From contig NZ_JABUQZ010000001.1 of NCBI RefSeq assembly GCF_013342145.1, forward strand, positions 62,001 to 126,000: a stretch of 64,000 nucleotides of DNA. The letters are read 5' to 3'. Source of the DNA: Haloterrigena gelatinilytica. Its GTDB lineage: Archaea; Halobacteriota; Halobacteria; Halobacteriales; Natrialbaceae. Under the pieces are notes generated by a model. That model did not search any database. It worked only from the letters and a program-made list of their open reading frames with translations, and was not told the origin of the DNA. Each line of letters starts with the position of its first letter. The first letter of the stretch is position 1. A program made the position numbers and the translations under genes. Below are positions 15,870 through 23,683 of this stretch, piece by piece.

Positions 15870-16523
15870 ATGACCGGGTTTCGAGCCACAGTCGTCGTCA
15901 AAGACCCCGGGGAGTGCCCGATCGCGGACGTGTCGGCGTCCACCGACGAGCCGATCACCTCCGTGACGCGATCGCGGGCGTCGACCGACGGCACGGTCGT
16001 CGAAGAGTTCGGTATCGCCGCCGACGCCGGGACGGAGTCGATCGACGACGGTACCGCGACCGACCTGACGCCGATTCAGGCGAACGACCGCGAGGAGATC
16101 TACCGGTTCGAACGCGAGAGCGAGGCCGGCTGCGCGTGCGAAATCGTCGAGGGAACCGGGACGCCCGTCTCCTCGGTCCGCGCACAGGACGGCGCGCTCG
16201 AGTTGACGTTTCGAACCCTCGAGCTGACGGAGATCGCCGACATCGTCGACGATCTTCGGGACCGGTTCGAGAGCGTCCTGGTCGAGGAACTCACGCAGGA
16301 CCACGACGACGAGTCGTCGGATCCGGTGCTCGTCGACCGCGACCTCCTGACGACGCGCCAGCGCGAGATCATCGAGACGGCCCACGAAATGGGCTACTTC
16401 GACTACCCGAAAGGCGCGAACGCGACGGACGTCGCAGAGGAACTGGGGATCGCTCGATCGACGTTCACCGAGCATCTGGCCGCCGCCCAGACGAAGCTGC
16501 TCGACGCACTGCTCGAAAAATAA
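15870..16523 (+). CDS. HTH-10 (bacterio-opsin-activator-like) transcription regulator
   Basis: 217 residues. An N-terminal sensor-like domain (1-155) includes FRATVVVKDPGECPIADVS and the cysteine pair CAC at about 88-90. The complete C-terminal HTH follows: LTTRQREIIETAHEMGYFDYPKG, then TDVAEELGIARSTFTEHLAAAQTKLL. This is the intact counterpart of the broken HTH at 767. It follows the palindromic repeats and is monocistronic. The effector is unknown. The conserved cysteines and the upstream siroheme/FrhB unit make a redox or sulfur signal possible, but this is a guess. Confidence 0.9.
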   Translation: MTGFRATVVVKDPGECPIADVSASTDEPITSVTRSRASTDGTVVEEFGIAADAGTESIDDGTATDLTPIQANDREEIYRFERESEAGCACEIVEGTGTPVSSVRAQDGALELTFRTLELTEIADIVDDLRDRFESVLVEELTQDHDDESSDPVLVDRDLLTTRQREIIETAHEMGYFDYPKGANATDVAEELGIARSTFTEHLAAAQTKLLDALLEK

Positions 16524-16693
16524 TGTAAAATAATTCGTCCCATATAGTGGTTGGTGACCGAACGTCGAATTAGCGCTTCTTATAACGGGTTCGATTGACC
16601 ACACGCACGGAACGAAACGGAGACATCACACGCATTTGGCTGTGACGGCGAACAAACGACAATACTTTTCCAATGGGGTGCGGAATATCGACT

Positions 16694-17842
16694 ATGGCTG
16701 ACGATCTCAAAAAAGGACTGGAGGGAGTCCTTGTCGCAGAGTCAGGGCTCAGCTCGATCGATGGTGACGCCGGTCGACTGATCTATCGAGGGTACTCGAT
16801 CGAGGATCTCGCTCGCGGCGCGAGCTACGAGGAAGTCCTCTATCTCCTCTGGCACGGCGAACTCCCGACCGCGGACGAACTCGAGTCGTTCGCCGCGGCG
16901 CTCTCCGAGGAACGCGAGGTCCACGACGACGTTCTCGACGCCATGGAGCGGCTCGCGACGGCCGACGAACGGCCGATGGCCGCGCTCCGAACCGCGGTTT
17001 CGATGTTCTCGGCCTACGAGCCCGAGACCGACGCCGACCCCGAGGATCTCGAGGCGACGATGCGCAAGGGGCGGCGCATCACCGCCAAGATCCCGACCGC
17101 GCTGGCGGCCTTCGAGCGTTACCGGCTCGGCGAGGAGCCGGTCGATCCCCACCCTGACCTGGGGCTGGCCGCGAACTTCCTGTACATGCTGACCGGCGAG
17201 GAGCCGAGCGACGTCCACGCCGAAACCTTCGACCAGGCGCTGATCCTGCACGCGGACCACGGCCTGAACGCCTCGACGTTTACGTCGATGGTGATCGGCT
17301 CGACGATGGCCGACATCTACAGTGCCGTGACCGGCGGTGTCAGTGCCCTTTCCGGACCGCTTCACGGCGGCGCGAATCAGGACGTCATGGAGGTTCTGAT
17401 GGAGATCGACGAGAGCAACCTCGACCCCCTCGACTGGGTCGAGCAGGCGACCGACGAAGGCCGGCGCATTCCCGGCTTCGGACACCGCGTCTACAACGTC
17501 AAGGACCCCCGCGCGAAGATCCTGCAAGAGCGCAGCAAGGAACTCGCCGAGAGCGGCGACTCGAAGTGGTACGACATCACCACCACGATCGAGGAGTACC
17601 TCTCCCAGGAGAAGGGGCTGGCCGAGAAGGGGATCGCCCCGAACGTCGACTTCTACTCCGGCTCGGTCTACTACCAGCTCGGCATCCCGATCGACATGTA
17701 CACGCCCATCTTCGCGATGAGCCGCGCCGGCGGTTGGGTCGGTCACGTCCTCGAGTACCAGGAGGACAACCGCCTCATCCGTCCGCTCTCGCGATACACC
17801 GGCCCGACGGATCAGGAGTTCGTCCCGGTCGACGAGCGGTAA
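16694..17842 (+). CDS. citZ: Citrate synthase
   Basis: 382 residues, the usual archaeal type II-like size. Catalytic residues are His224 (SGPLHGGAN), His264 (GFGHRVYN) and Asp319 (PNVDFYSG); His189 in LHADHG is also conserved. It condenses acetyl-CoA with oxaloacetate at TCA-cycle entry. I start at MADDLKKGLEGVLVAESGLS as in haloarchaeal homologues; the seven extra codons from 16673 (MGCGIST) lie outside homology. A TATA-like CAATACTTTT at 16659-16668 gives a very short leader. Confidence 0.96.
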   Translation: MADDLKKGLEGVLVAESGLSSIDGDAGRLIYRGYSIEDLARGASYEEVLYLLWHGELPTADELESFAAALSEEREVHDDVLDAMERLATADERPMAALRTAVSMFSAYEPETDADPEDLEATMRKGRRITAKIPTALAAFERYRLGEEPVDPHPDLGLAANFLYMLTGEEPSDVHAETFDQALILHADHGLNASTFTSMVIGSTMADIYSAVTGGVSALSGPLHGGANQDVMEVLMEIDESNLDPLDWVEQATDEGRRIPGFGHRVYNVKDPRAKILQERSKELAESGDSKWYDITTTIEEYLSQEKGLAEKGIAPNVDFYSGSVYYQLGIPIDMYTPIFAMSRAGGWVGHVLEYQEDNRLIRPLSRYTGPTDQEFVPVDER

Positions 17843-17965
17843 CGCGGCCGCTCGAGCGAGTCAGTTTTTTCGGCGTCGCGAGTTCGTTTCGACGACACCG
17901 ATACCGGTCCCAGCAGCACGAGACCAACCAGTACGGGCAAGACCGTCGGGCGCGTACGCCGACGC

Positions 17966-18373
17966 GTGCTGGTCTTCGTTTACGGGACGCTGACCGATCC
18001 CGAACGGGTCGCGTCGCTGCTCGAGGACGGTCCCGGCGAGTACGAGTTCGTCGGACCGGCGACGCTCGAGGGGCTCCACCGCGTCGACGGACGGTACCCG
18101 ACGCTCGTTCCGGGCGGCAGCGCCGATGGCCGACTCCTCTCGGTCGACGAGCCCGCGCTCGAGCGGCTCGATCGCTACGAGGGCGTCGATCGCGGGCTGT
18201 ACGTTCGGGTTGCGGTTTCGGGACCGGACGACCGCCGCGTCTGGATCTACGTCGGGCAACCGGATCGACTCGGCGTCGACACCGCCGACGGCTGGCCGGA
18301 CGACCGTCCGTTTCGCGACGCGGTTCGCTCCGCCGTCGTGCCGGATACTACCGTGGTAAGAAGACGCGAATGA
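17966..18373 (+). CDS. Gamma-glutamylcyclotransferase-like (AIG2 family) protein
   Basis: 135 residues starting at GTG: MLVFVYGTLTDPERV, with YGTL substrate-loop motif at 6-9. LERLDRYEGVDRGLYVR contains the conserved Tyr-Glu (Glu72 as general base), and VWIYVG follows. Family members release 5-oxoproline from gamma-glutamyl amines. In haloarchaea, where gamma-glutamylcysteine replaces glutathione, it could act on that thiol pool (inference). No partner gene is visible. Confidence 0.85.
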   Translation: MLVFVYGTLTDPERVASLLEDGPGEYEFVGPATLEGLHRVDGRYPTLVPGGSADGRLLSVDEPALERLDRYEGVDRGLYVRVAVSGPDDRRVWIYVGQPDRLGVDTADGWPDDRPFRDAVRSAVVPDTTVVRRRE

Positions 18374-18449
18374 CGGTCGTCTGCCAACCGTCAGACACGG
18401 GCGTCTCCCCGCTTCTGTGTGGCGATTTCACTTTTACCCCGGAGCCATG

Positions 18450-18562
18450 AGCTTTATATGCACCGCGTCCCGTTCTACACTCGCACGTCACACGCCGTGC
18501 ATTCCCTGTATTCCCTGTCGTGTTGCCGATCCGGCAACACTGTCCTGTTGGGGTCGCCGTGA
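18450..18562 (+). promoter_or_regulatory. Promoter and unusual structured leader of the threonine deaminase gene
   Basis: TATA-like CTTTATATGC at 18450-18459 predicts transcription from about 18480, leaving a ~145-base leader before 18626. The leader holds ATTCCCTGT twice in tandem (18501-18518), a 9-bp hairpin GTGTTGCCG/CGGCAACAC (18520-18540), and a 21-codon reading frame from GTG 18497 to TGA 18562 with five Leu codons. Either attenuation or protein binding is possible. Confidence 0.45.
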
Positions 18563-18625
18563 GCGCCGGGCCGTCCGGCGAGTCGTCCCCGACAGTCTTA
18601 CAGTACCCGCCCCATAGTCGGGCGT

Positions 18626-19837
18626 ATGCTCGAACTCGACGATATTCTCGAGGCTCGCGAACGGGTGCGGGAAACGTCCAGACACACGCCGCTCGAGCGG
18701 TCCCACACCTATTCGTCGATGACCGGCGCCGAGGTACACCTGAAACTGGAGAACTTCCAGCGGACGGGCGCGTTCAAGATCCGCGGGGCGACCAACCGAA
18801 TCGCGACGCTCTCGGACGCCCAGAAGGACGCGGGCGTCGTCACCGCCAGCGCGGGCAACCACGCCCAGGGGGTCGCGCTCGCGGCCACGCGGTCGGGCGT
18901 CGACTCGAAGATCGTCATGCCCGAACACGCCCCGATCTCGAAGGTCAAGGCGACCAGAAACTACGGCGCCGAGGTCGTGCTGTCGGGTCGCGACTACAAC
19001 GAAGCCGCCGAGCGCGCCCACGAGATCGAACGCGAGGAGGGCCGAACCTACGTCCACGCGTTCGACGACGAGTACGTCATGGCGGGGCAGGGGACGATCG
19101 GCCTCGAGATCGTCGAGGACTGCCCCGACGTCGAGACCGTCGTCGTCCCCATCGGCGGCGGCGGCCTCATCAGCGGCATCGCGACCGCGATCAAGGAACA
19201 GAACCCGGACGTCCGGGTCATCGGCGTCCAGGCCGCGGGCGCCTCGAGCGCCGCCACCTCGCTCGAGAAGGGCGAGCGGGTCTCGATCGACGAGGTCGAC
19301 ACCATCGCCGACGGCATCGCGACCCGCAGCGTCGGCGAGCAGACCTTTCCCTACATCCAGGAGTACGTCGACGAGGTCGTCACCGTCTCCGACCCCGAGA
19401 TCGCCGTCGCCCTGGTCTACCTCCTCGAGCGCTCGAAGACGGTCGTCGAGGGCGCGGGCGCGGTGCCCCTCGCCGCGGTCCTCTTCGAGAAGTTCGACTA
19501 CGACGAGGGCGAAGTCATCGTCCCCGCGCTCTGTGGCGGCAACATCGACCTCAACACGCTGACCAACGTCATCGTCCGCGGCCTCGTCGAGACCGGGCGC
19601 TACCTGAAGATCCGCACCGTTCTGAAGGACCGCCCGGGCGCGCTCGAGGATCTCCTCGATATCTTCACCGCCCACCAGGCGAACATCTACGCCATCCACC
19701 ACGATCGGACCTCCCGCGACGTCGAGATGAGCGATACGGAAGTCGAGATCGAACTCGAGATGCGCGGCCCCGACCACGTCGACGCGTTCCTCTCCGACCT
19801 GCGCGGGGCCGGCTACGAGGTCGACGTGCTCGCCTGA
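18626..19837 (+). CDS. ilvA: Threonine ammonia-lyase (threonine deaminase) with ACT domain
   Basis: 403 residues. The PLP-binding lysine is Lys51 in RTGAFKIRGATN. ASAGNHAQGVALAA and the glycine loop IGGGGLISG complete the fold-type II active site. An ACT domain occupies about 325-403 (YLKIRTVLKDRPGALEDLLDIF). It converts threonine to 2-oxobutyrate for isoleucine synthesis, probably with feedback control by isoleucine through the ACT domain. It is preceded by a long structured leader. Confidence 0.95.
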   Translation: MLELDDILEARERVRETSRHTPLERSHTYSSMTGAEVHLKLENFQRTGAFKIRGATNRIATLSDAQKDAGVVTASAGNHAQGVALAATRSGVDSKIVMPEHAPISKVKATRNYGAEVVLSGRDYNEAAERAHEIEREEGRTYVHAFDDEYVMAGQGTIGLEIVEDCPDVETVVVPIGGGGLISGIATAIKEQNPDVRVIGVQAAGASSAATSLEKGERVSIDEVDTIADGIATRSVGEQTFPYIQEYVDEVVTVSDPEIAVALVYLLERSKTVVEGAGAVPLAAVLFEKFDYDEGEVIVPALCGGNIDLNTLTNVIVRGLVETGRYLKIRTVLKDRPGALEDLLDIFTAHQANIYAIHHDRTSRDVEMSDTEVEIELEMRGPDHVDAFLSDLRGAGYEVDVLA

Positions 19838-19927
19838 TCGGCTCGGCGCGGTCGCTCGTTCGCTCGAACTACGAATCGCGTCCGGTCAGTTCACTACGCT
19901 TTTCCCACCAGTCGGCAATAACGCGAT

Positions 19928-20143
19928 ATGGGTATTCAGGAATACTTCGAATCCGATCTCCGGTTCTACTACGCGATCGGCGTCTTCGTTATGCTAGTCT
20001 ACGTGCTCGGGATCGCGCTCTCGGCGCTCCTGGACCTCGCCGTTATCGATCACCGGCTCGTTCCGCTCACCGTCGGCTTCTTCCTGTTCATGTTCGTCTA
20101 CTTCATCTCGGTGAGCGTCCAGGCTCTCGAGCCGGATTCCTGA
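19928..20143 (+). CDS. Small hypothetical membrane protein
   Basis: 71 residues with an acidic amphipathic start (MGIQEYFESDLRFYY) and two membrane helices (AIGVFVMLVYVLGIALSALL; VPLTVGFFLFMFVYFISV). A TATA-like CAATAACG lies close upstream (19916-19923). No domain recognised, but the composition and compact hydrophobic pattern are those of conserved haloarchaeal small membrane proteins. Confidence 0.65.
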   Translation: MGIQEYFESDLRFYYAIGVFVMLVYVLGIALSALLDLAVIDHRLVPLTVGFFLFMFVYFISVSVQALEPDS

Positions 20144-20256
20144 CCGCGATTCGACGCGCTCGACGCTCGTACTGCGCTCGTGTCGGTCACTGCGGCCGCC
20201 GAGCGCTCGACCGCACTTCGGCCGCTTTTAAGCCGCCTCGGCTCGAGTCGTCGACC

Positions 20257-20637
20257 ATGAAACGGATCATCGAAACCGACGACGCGCCCGCCGCGGTCGG
20301 CGCCTACAGCCAGGCGACCAGCAACGATTCGCTGCTCTTTACCGCCGGCCAGATCCCGCTGACGGCCGACGGCGAACTGCTCGACGACGAACCCATCGCG
20401 GCCCAGACCGAACAGGCCCTCTACAACCTCGACGCCGTCCTCGACGAAGCGGGCGCGTCCGCCGCCGACGTCCTCAAGGTCACCGTCTACCTCGACGACA
20501 TCGACGACTTCGACGCGATGAACGAGACCTACGCTAACTACTTCGACGACCAGCCGCCCGCCCGCAGCGCGGTCGAGGTCGCCGCCCTCCCCAAGGGCGT
20601 CGGCGTCGAAATCGAAGCCGTCGCCTCCCTCGAGTAA
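20257..20637 (+). CDS. ridA: RidA family enamine/imine deaminase
   Basis: 126 residues. GAYSQATSNDSLLFTAGQIPLT and the C-terminal block PPARSAVEVAALPKGVGVEIEAVA carry the conserved active-site Arg (PARS) and Glu of the RidA/YjgF trimer. RidA hydrolyses reactive 2-aminoacrylate/2-iminobutyrate made by PLP enzymes such as threonine deaminase, whose gene lies 420 bases upstream. The stop TAA shares its last base with the next ATG (TAATG), so the next gene is translationally coupled. Confidence 0.94.
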   Translation: MKRIIETDDAPAAVGAYSQATSNDSLLFTAGQIPLTADGELLDDEPIAAQTEQALYNLDAVLDEAGASAADVLKVTVYLDDIDDFDAMNETYANYFDDQPPARSAVEVAALPKGVGVEIEAVASLE

Positions 20638-20921
20638 TGGCTCCGGCGCTGCCCTCGATCGTCCGGTCCCGTCCCCGGATCGTCTCGGCGCTCCTGTGGG
20701 GCGCCGTCGGCTGGATGGCGTTCCTGGCGCTCGTGCAGGGCTACGCGCTGGTCGTCGACCCGCTCGTGACGTTCGGTCGGGCGGTCGTCATCGCCGTCCT
20801 CGTCGGCGCGGTCACCGCGGGAACGGCCTACTGCCTCGAGCACCGCGTGGCCGTCTGGGCGGCGCGCCGTGCGGGGAGTGAAACCGAGGCACACGGCGGC
20901 GACGGCAAAAGTAAGAGTTAA
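20637..20921 (+). CDS. Small hypothetical membrane protein coupled to ridA
   Basis: 94 residues: basic N-terminus (SIVRSRPR), helix IVSALLWGAVGWMAFLALVQGYALVV, second helix AVVIAVLVGAVTAGTAYCLEH, and a charged, Gly/Lys-rich tail. The start overlaps the ridA stop by one base. No known family is recognised, and ridA linkage does not reveal a role. Confidence 0.7.
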   Translation: MAPALPSIVRSRPRIVSALLWGAVGWMAFLALVQGYALVVDPLVTFGRAVVIAVLVGAVTAGTAYCLEHRVAVWAARRAGSETEAHGGDGKSKS

Positions 20922-20948
20922 ACGACGGACGCGGTTAGGTGGAGACGA

Positions 20949-21029
20949 GCCAGGATGGCCGAACGGTAAGGCGCACGCCTGGAAAGCGTGTTCCCTTTGG
21001 GATTCAGGGTTCAAATCCCTGTCCTGGCG
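20949..21029 (+). tRNA. tRNA-Ser (anticodon GGA)
   Basis: Acceptor arms GCCAGGA (20949-20955) and TCCTGGC (21022-21028) pair perfectly, with discriminator G21029. The D arm, an anticodon loop C-T-G-G-A-A-A reading UCC/UCU, a long class II variable arm (TTCCC...GGGAT) and the T loop GGTTCAAATCC are all present. There is no intron and CCA is not encoded. Its 3' end borders the TnpB element. Confidence 0.95.
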
Positions 21030-21175
21030 CTTCTTGACATTCCGACAATTGCACTAGACAATTATGCCCAAGTGGTGACTATTTTCTCTATTACCATTGG
21101 AACCATTCAATAACTCTCTTCGAGTCAACTATGGAAATAACAAATTTAATACCTGTATGGAGGTGATTATGATAT

Positions 21176-22402
21176 GTGGCAGGCGAAGGCTACCTGAGAC
21201 GGACCGCAATCACCCGGCCGATCCTTTCCGACGAGCAACAGGAGATGCTCGAGCAGACACTCAGTGAGTGGAAGACCGCTTGTAACATCGCGAGTTACAT
21301 CGGATGGAACGTCGGTGAGACGCGGAAAACGCGTCTCCAGAGTCTTGCATACGACGACGTACGGGACCGAACCCGTCTCGGGAGTCAACACGCAATTCTC
21401 GCGATCCACCAGGCCGCGGCCGCACTCGCGGGCGTCGAAGAGATTGAGGGCCTCGACGAGGACTACGATACGTCTCGGCCGATGTTCACCAGCGATACGC
21501 TGACCTACGACGCGCGGACGATGACGTTGTTCGACGACGATTCCGTGTCGTTGGCGACGGCAGGTACCGGTGCTCGAATCCGGTGTGATCTCGCGCTTCC
21601 TGACGACGAAACCGGTTATCAGCGCCAGTATCTGGATGACGAAAGGTGGGAGTTGACCGAGTCGACGCTCTCGAAACGCAATGGCGACTGGTATCTCCAT
21701 CTCGGCTTTCGCAAACCGAAACCCGAGTCGCGCGATGAAACGAAACCCGGCGACGAGGACAGGACAGTTCTCGGCGTTGATCTCGGAATCGTCAACATCG
21801 CGACTACCAGCACCGCGTACTTCGCCTCGGGACGGGAACTGCGACATCGTCATCGCGAGTTCGACCGTATCCGAAGCGGGCTCCAACGAACCGGGACGCG
21901 GTCAGCACATCAAACCATTCAGCGACTAAGCGGACGGGAACACCGGTGCGTTCGACAGACGCTCCACGAGATTGTCAACAATATCCTTAGGGAGGCGATC
22001 GATTACGACTGTACCGTTATCGCCGTCGAGAACCTGACGCATATCCGTGAACGGGCACCACCTGCCAAAGAATTTCACCAGTGGGCCCACCGGAAACTCG
22101 TCGATCTGCTCGAGTACAAGGCCGAATCCGAAGGGATTCAGGTTGCATTCGTCTCCCCGGAGTACACGAGTCAGCGGTGTCCGGAATGCGGACATACCAG
22201 TGCGGAAAACCGCGTACGACAGGCTACGTTCGAATGCGAGAATTGCGGCGCAACGGCGAATGCCGATTACGTCGGTGCGAAAAACATCGGATGGCGATAC
22301 GTCCGTCGGGGCCAACAGTCGTCTCGGCGGACGGGCGACAGTCGACTCGCCCTAAAGTCAGGAACCGTCCAGCCGAATCGCGGGTTTATCCCGGCCGACT
22401 GA
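21176..22402 (+). CDS. tnpB: IS200/IS605-type TnpB RNA-guided nuclease (solitary)
   Basis: 408 residues from GTG; an in-frame stop at 21170 prevents an earlier start. RuvC catalytic residues are Asp202 (LGVDLGIVN), Glu285 (IAVENLTH) and Asp364 (NADYVGA). The zinc ribbon is CPECGH...CENCG (335/338/354/357). The N-terminal HTH/WED region is complete, so the nuclease looks intact. TnpB cuts DNA using a right-end-derived omega-RNA and keeps the element at its site. No TnpA transposase is present. GGAGGTGAT sits at 21158-21166. The upstream 150 bases are strikingly AT-rich. Confidence 0.94.
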   Translation: MAGEGYLRRTAITRPILSDEQQEMLEQTLSEWKTACNIASYIGWNVGETRKTRLQSLAYDDVRDRTRLGSQHAILAIHQAAAALAGVEEIEGLDEDYDTSRPMFTSDTLTYDARTMTLFDDDSVSLATAGTGARIRCDLALPDDETGYQRQYLDDERWELTESTLSKRNGDWYLHLGFRKPKPESRDETKPGDEDRTVLGVDLGIVNIATTSTAYFASGRELRHRHREFDRIRSGLQRTGTRSAHQTIQRLSGREHRCVRQTLHEIVNNILREAIDYDCTVIAVENLTHIRERAPPAKEFHQWAHRKLVDLLEYKAESEGIQVAFVSPEYTSQRCPECGHTSAENRVRQATFECENCGATANADYVGAKNIGWRYVRRGQQSSRRTGDSRLALKSGTVQPNRGFIPAD

Positions 22403-22455
22403 CGTTGGTCTCGGTCCGGTCGCGTTCACTGACAAGCCCCGAACGGGGCAGTCGG

Positions 22456-22471
22456 CATCCCAGTCTTGGCG
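22456..22471 (+). repeat. Imperfect copy of the tRNA-Ser 3' end (att-like)
   Basis: CATCCCAGTCTTGGCG matches 13 of 16 bases of AATCCCTGTCCTGGCG at the end of the tRNA (21014-21029); the next bases (TTCTGTGA versus CTTCTTGA) are also similar. Integrases commonly leave such partial tRNA copies, though the length is short enough for chance. Confidence 0.4.
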
Positions 22472-22557
22472 TTCTGTGAAGTATACTACCAGGTGGTCAG
22501 TACAATTGCATCGTCGAAAAATGATGAGCGGTACCGGTATCGTGGAGGCGAAACGGG

Positions 22558-22671
22558 TTACCGCGTCACTGTCGCCGGCGAGTCGGTCGCAATCCAGCAG
22601 TCGGGGTCGTCCGGATCGCGGAGTTCGAGATTGCCGCTTTGACACACCACCATTTCGTATGGATCCGTCAT
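22558..22671 (-). CDS. 37-residue conserved-type small haloarchaeal protein
   Basis: Translation: M-T-D-P-Y-E-M-V-V-C, then QSGNLELRDPDDPDCWIAT, then D-S-P-A-T-V-T-R and TAA. The block L-R-D-P-D-D-P-D-x-W-I-x-x-D-S is a pattern I associate with tiny conserved haloarchaeal proteins. It carries two Cys and one Trp in 37 residues. Start ATG is at 22671. It is not operonic; SRAP is divergent 245 bases away. Function unknown, but the codon composition contrasts with random frames around it. Confidence 0.6.
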   Translation of the reverse strand: MTDPYEMVVCQSGNLELRDPDDPDCWIATDSPATVTR

Positions 22672-22916
22672 CGTGACCCCGTCGTGACCTGCGCCGGGAT
22701 CGGATATCGTAACGGGGCCCTTACCGGCCGGTTCGTCGATAGTATGAGGCCCATACCGCCCCGCGAGCGGTCCGGTACTCCTCGCGGGTCGCGACTCGAG
22801 CGGCCGTCTCGAGCCCCGAAAACTGGCCCGGGACCCGTCTACAGTCCAGTATTCGGGATCGACATTCTCGACCGGCGACGAACAACGATTTATCCCGACG
22901 GTCCGACGGTCGAGGT

Positions 22917-23639
22917 ATGTGCGGTCGCTACACGCTGATGGTCGAGCGGGGGGTACTCGAGGAGCGGTTCGACGCCCGGTTCGCGGACGGCGGTGACGGG
23001 TTCGAACCGCGGTACAACATGGCGCCGGGCCAGCGCCTGCCGGTGATCGCGAACGACGACCCGGAGACGTTCCGGCGACTCGAGTGGGGACTGGTGCCGT
23101 CGTGGGCCGAAGACGACAGCGGCGGGCTCATCAACGCGCGGGCGGAGACGATCGACGAGAAGCCGGCGTTCCGCGAGGCCTACGAGCGCCGTCGCTGCAT
23201 CGTCCCGGCCGACGGCTTCTACGAGTGGGTCGAGACCGAGGAGGGAAAACGGCCCTACAGAGTCAGCTTCGAGGACGACCGCGTGTTCGCGCTGGCGGGG
23301 CTGTGGGAACGCTGGGAGCCCGAGGCGGAGACGACCCAGGCCGGCCTCGAGGCGTTCGGCGGCGGGCTCGAGGAGAGCGAAGACGACGGTTCCGACGGCC
23401 CGCTCGAGACCTTCACCATCGTGACGACCGAGCCCAACGACCTCGTCGCGGATCTCCACCACCGGATGGCGGTGATCCTCGAGCCGGGAGCCGAACGGGA
23501 GTGGCTGACGGCCGACGACCCCGGCGACCTCCTCGAGCCACACCCGTCCGACGAAATGCGCGCGTACCCGGTCTCGCGGGCGGTCAACGATCCGTCGGTC
23601 GACGAGCCGTCGCTGGTCGAACCGCTCGAGACCGGTTGA
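22917..23639 (+). CDS. SRAP-domain protein (HMCES/YedK family)
   Basis: 240 residues starting MCGRYTL, with catalytic Cys2 that becomes N-terminal after Met removal and forms a thiazolidine link to abasic sites in single-stranded DNA. Also seen are Asn34 (PRYNMAP), the Glu103 region (ADGFYEW), the WGLVPSWA strand, and LHHRMAVIL carrying the active-site His. An acidic insert (about 140-160) is lineage typical. It shields abasic sites during replication. A TATA-like GATTTATCC about 30 bases upstream supports a leaderless start. Confidence 0.94.
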   Translation: MCGRYTLMVERGVLEERFDARFADGGDGFEPRYNMAPGQRLPVIANDDPETFRRLEWGLVPSWAEDDSGGLINARAETIDEKPAFREAYERRRCIVPADGFYEWVETEEGKRPYRVSFEDDRVFALAGLWERWEPEAETTQAGLEAFGGGLEESEDDGSDGPLETFTIVTTEPNDLVADLHHRMAVILEPGAEREWLTADDPGDLLEPHPSDEMRAYPVSRAVNDPSVDEPSLVEPLETG

Positions 23640-23683
23640 CCCTCCGAACCGCTGGCGTTCTCCCGCTCGTTCTCCCTGCGCGT

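Larger units (their letters stand above)
21030..22471 (+). mobile_element. Solitary TnpB element beside tRNA-Ser
   Basis: The unit comprises an AT-rich left flank (21040-21175), tnpB, and a right end with the hairpin GCCCC-GAAC-GGGGC at 22436-22449, the kind of structure found at IS605 right ends and in omega-RNA scaffolds. It starts where tRNA-Ser ends and is closed by an imperfect copy of the tRNA 3' end (22456-22471). Exact boundaries are not established. Confidence 0.5.

Noticed and set aside
16673-16693. Longer N-terminus for citrate synthase
   Set aside because: The seven added residues (MGCGIST) are absent from the family and would place the start too close to the TATA element.
21168-21176. 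ATG at 21168 or 21174 as the TnpB start
   Set aside because: Both are out of the TnpB frame; an in-frame stop at 21170 precedes the GTG at 21176.
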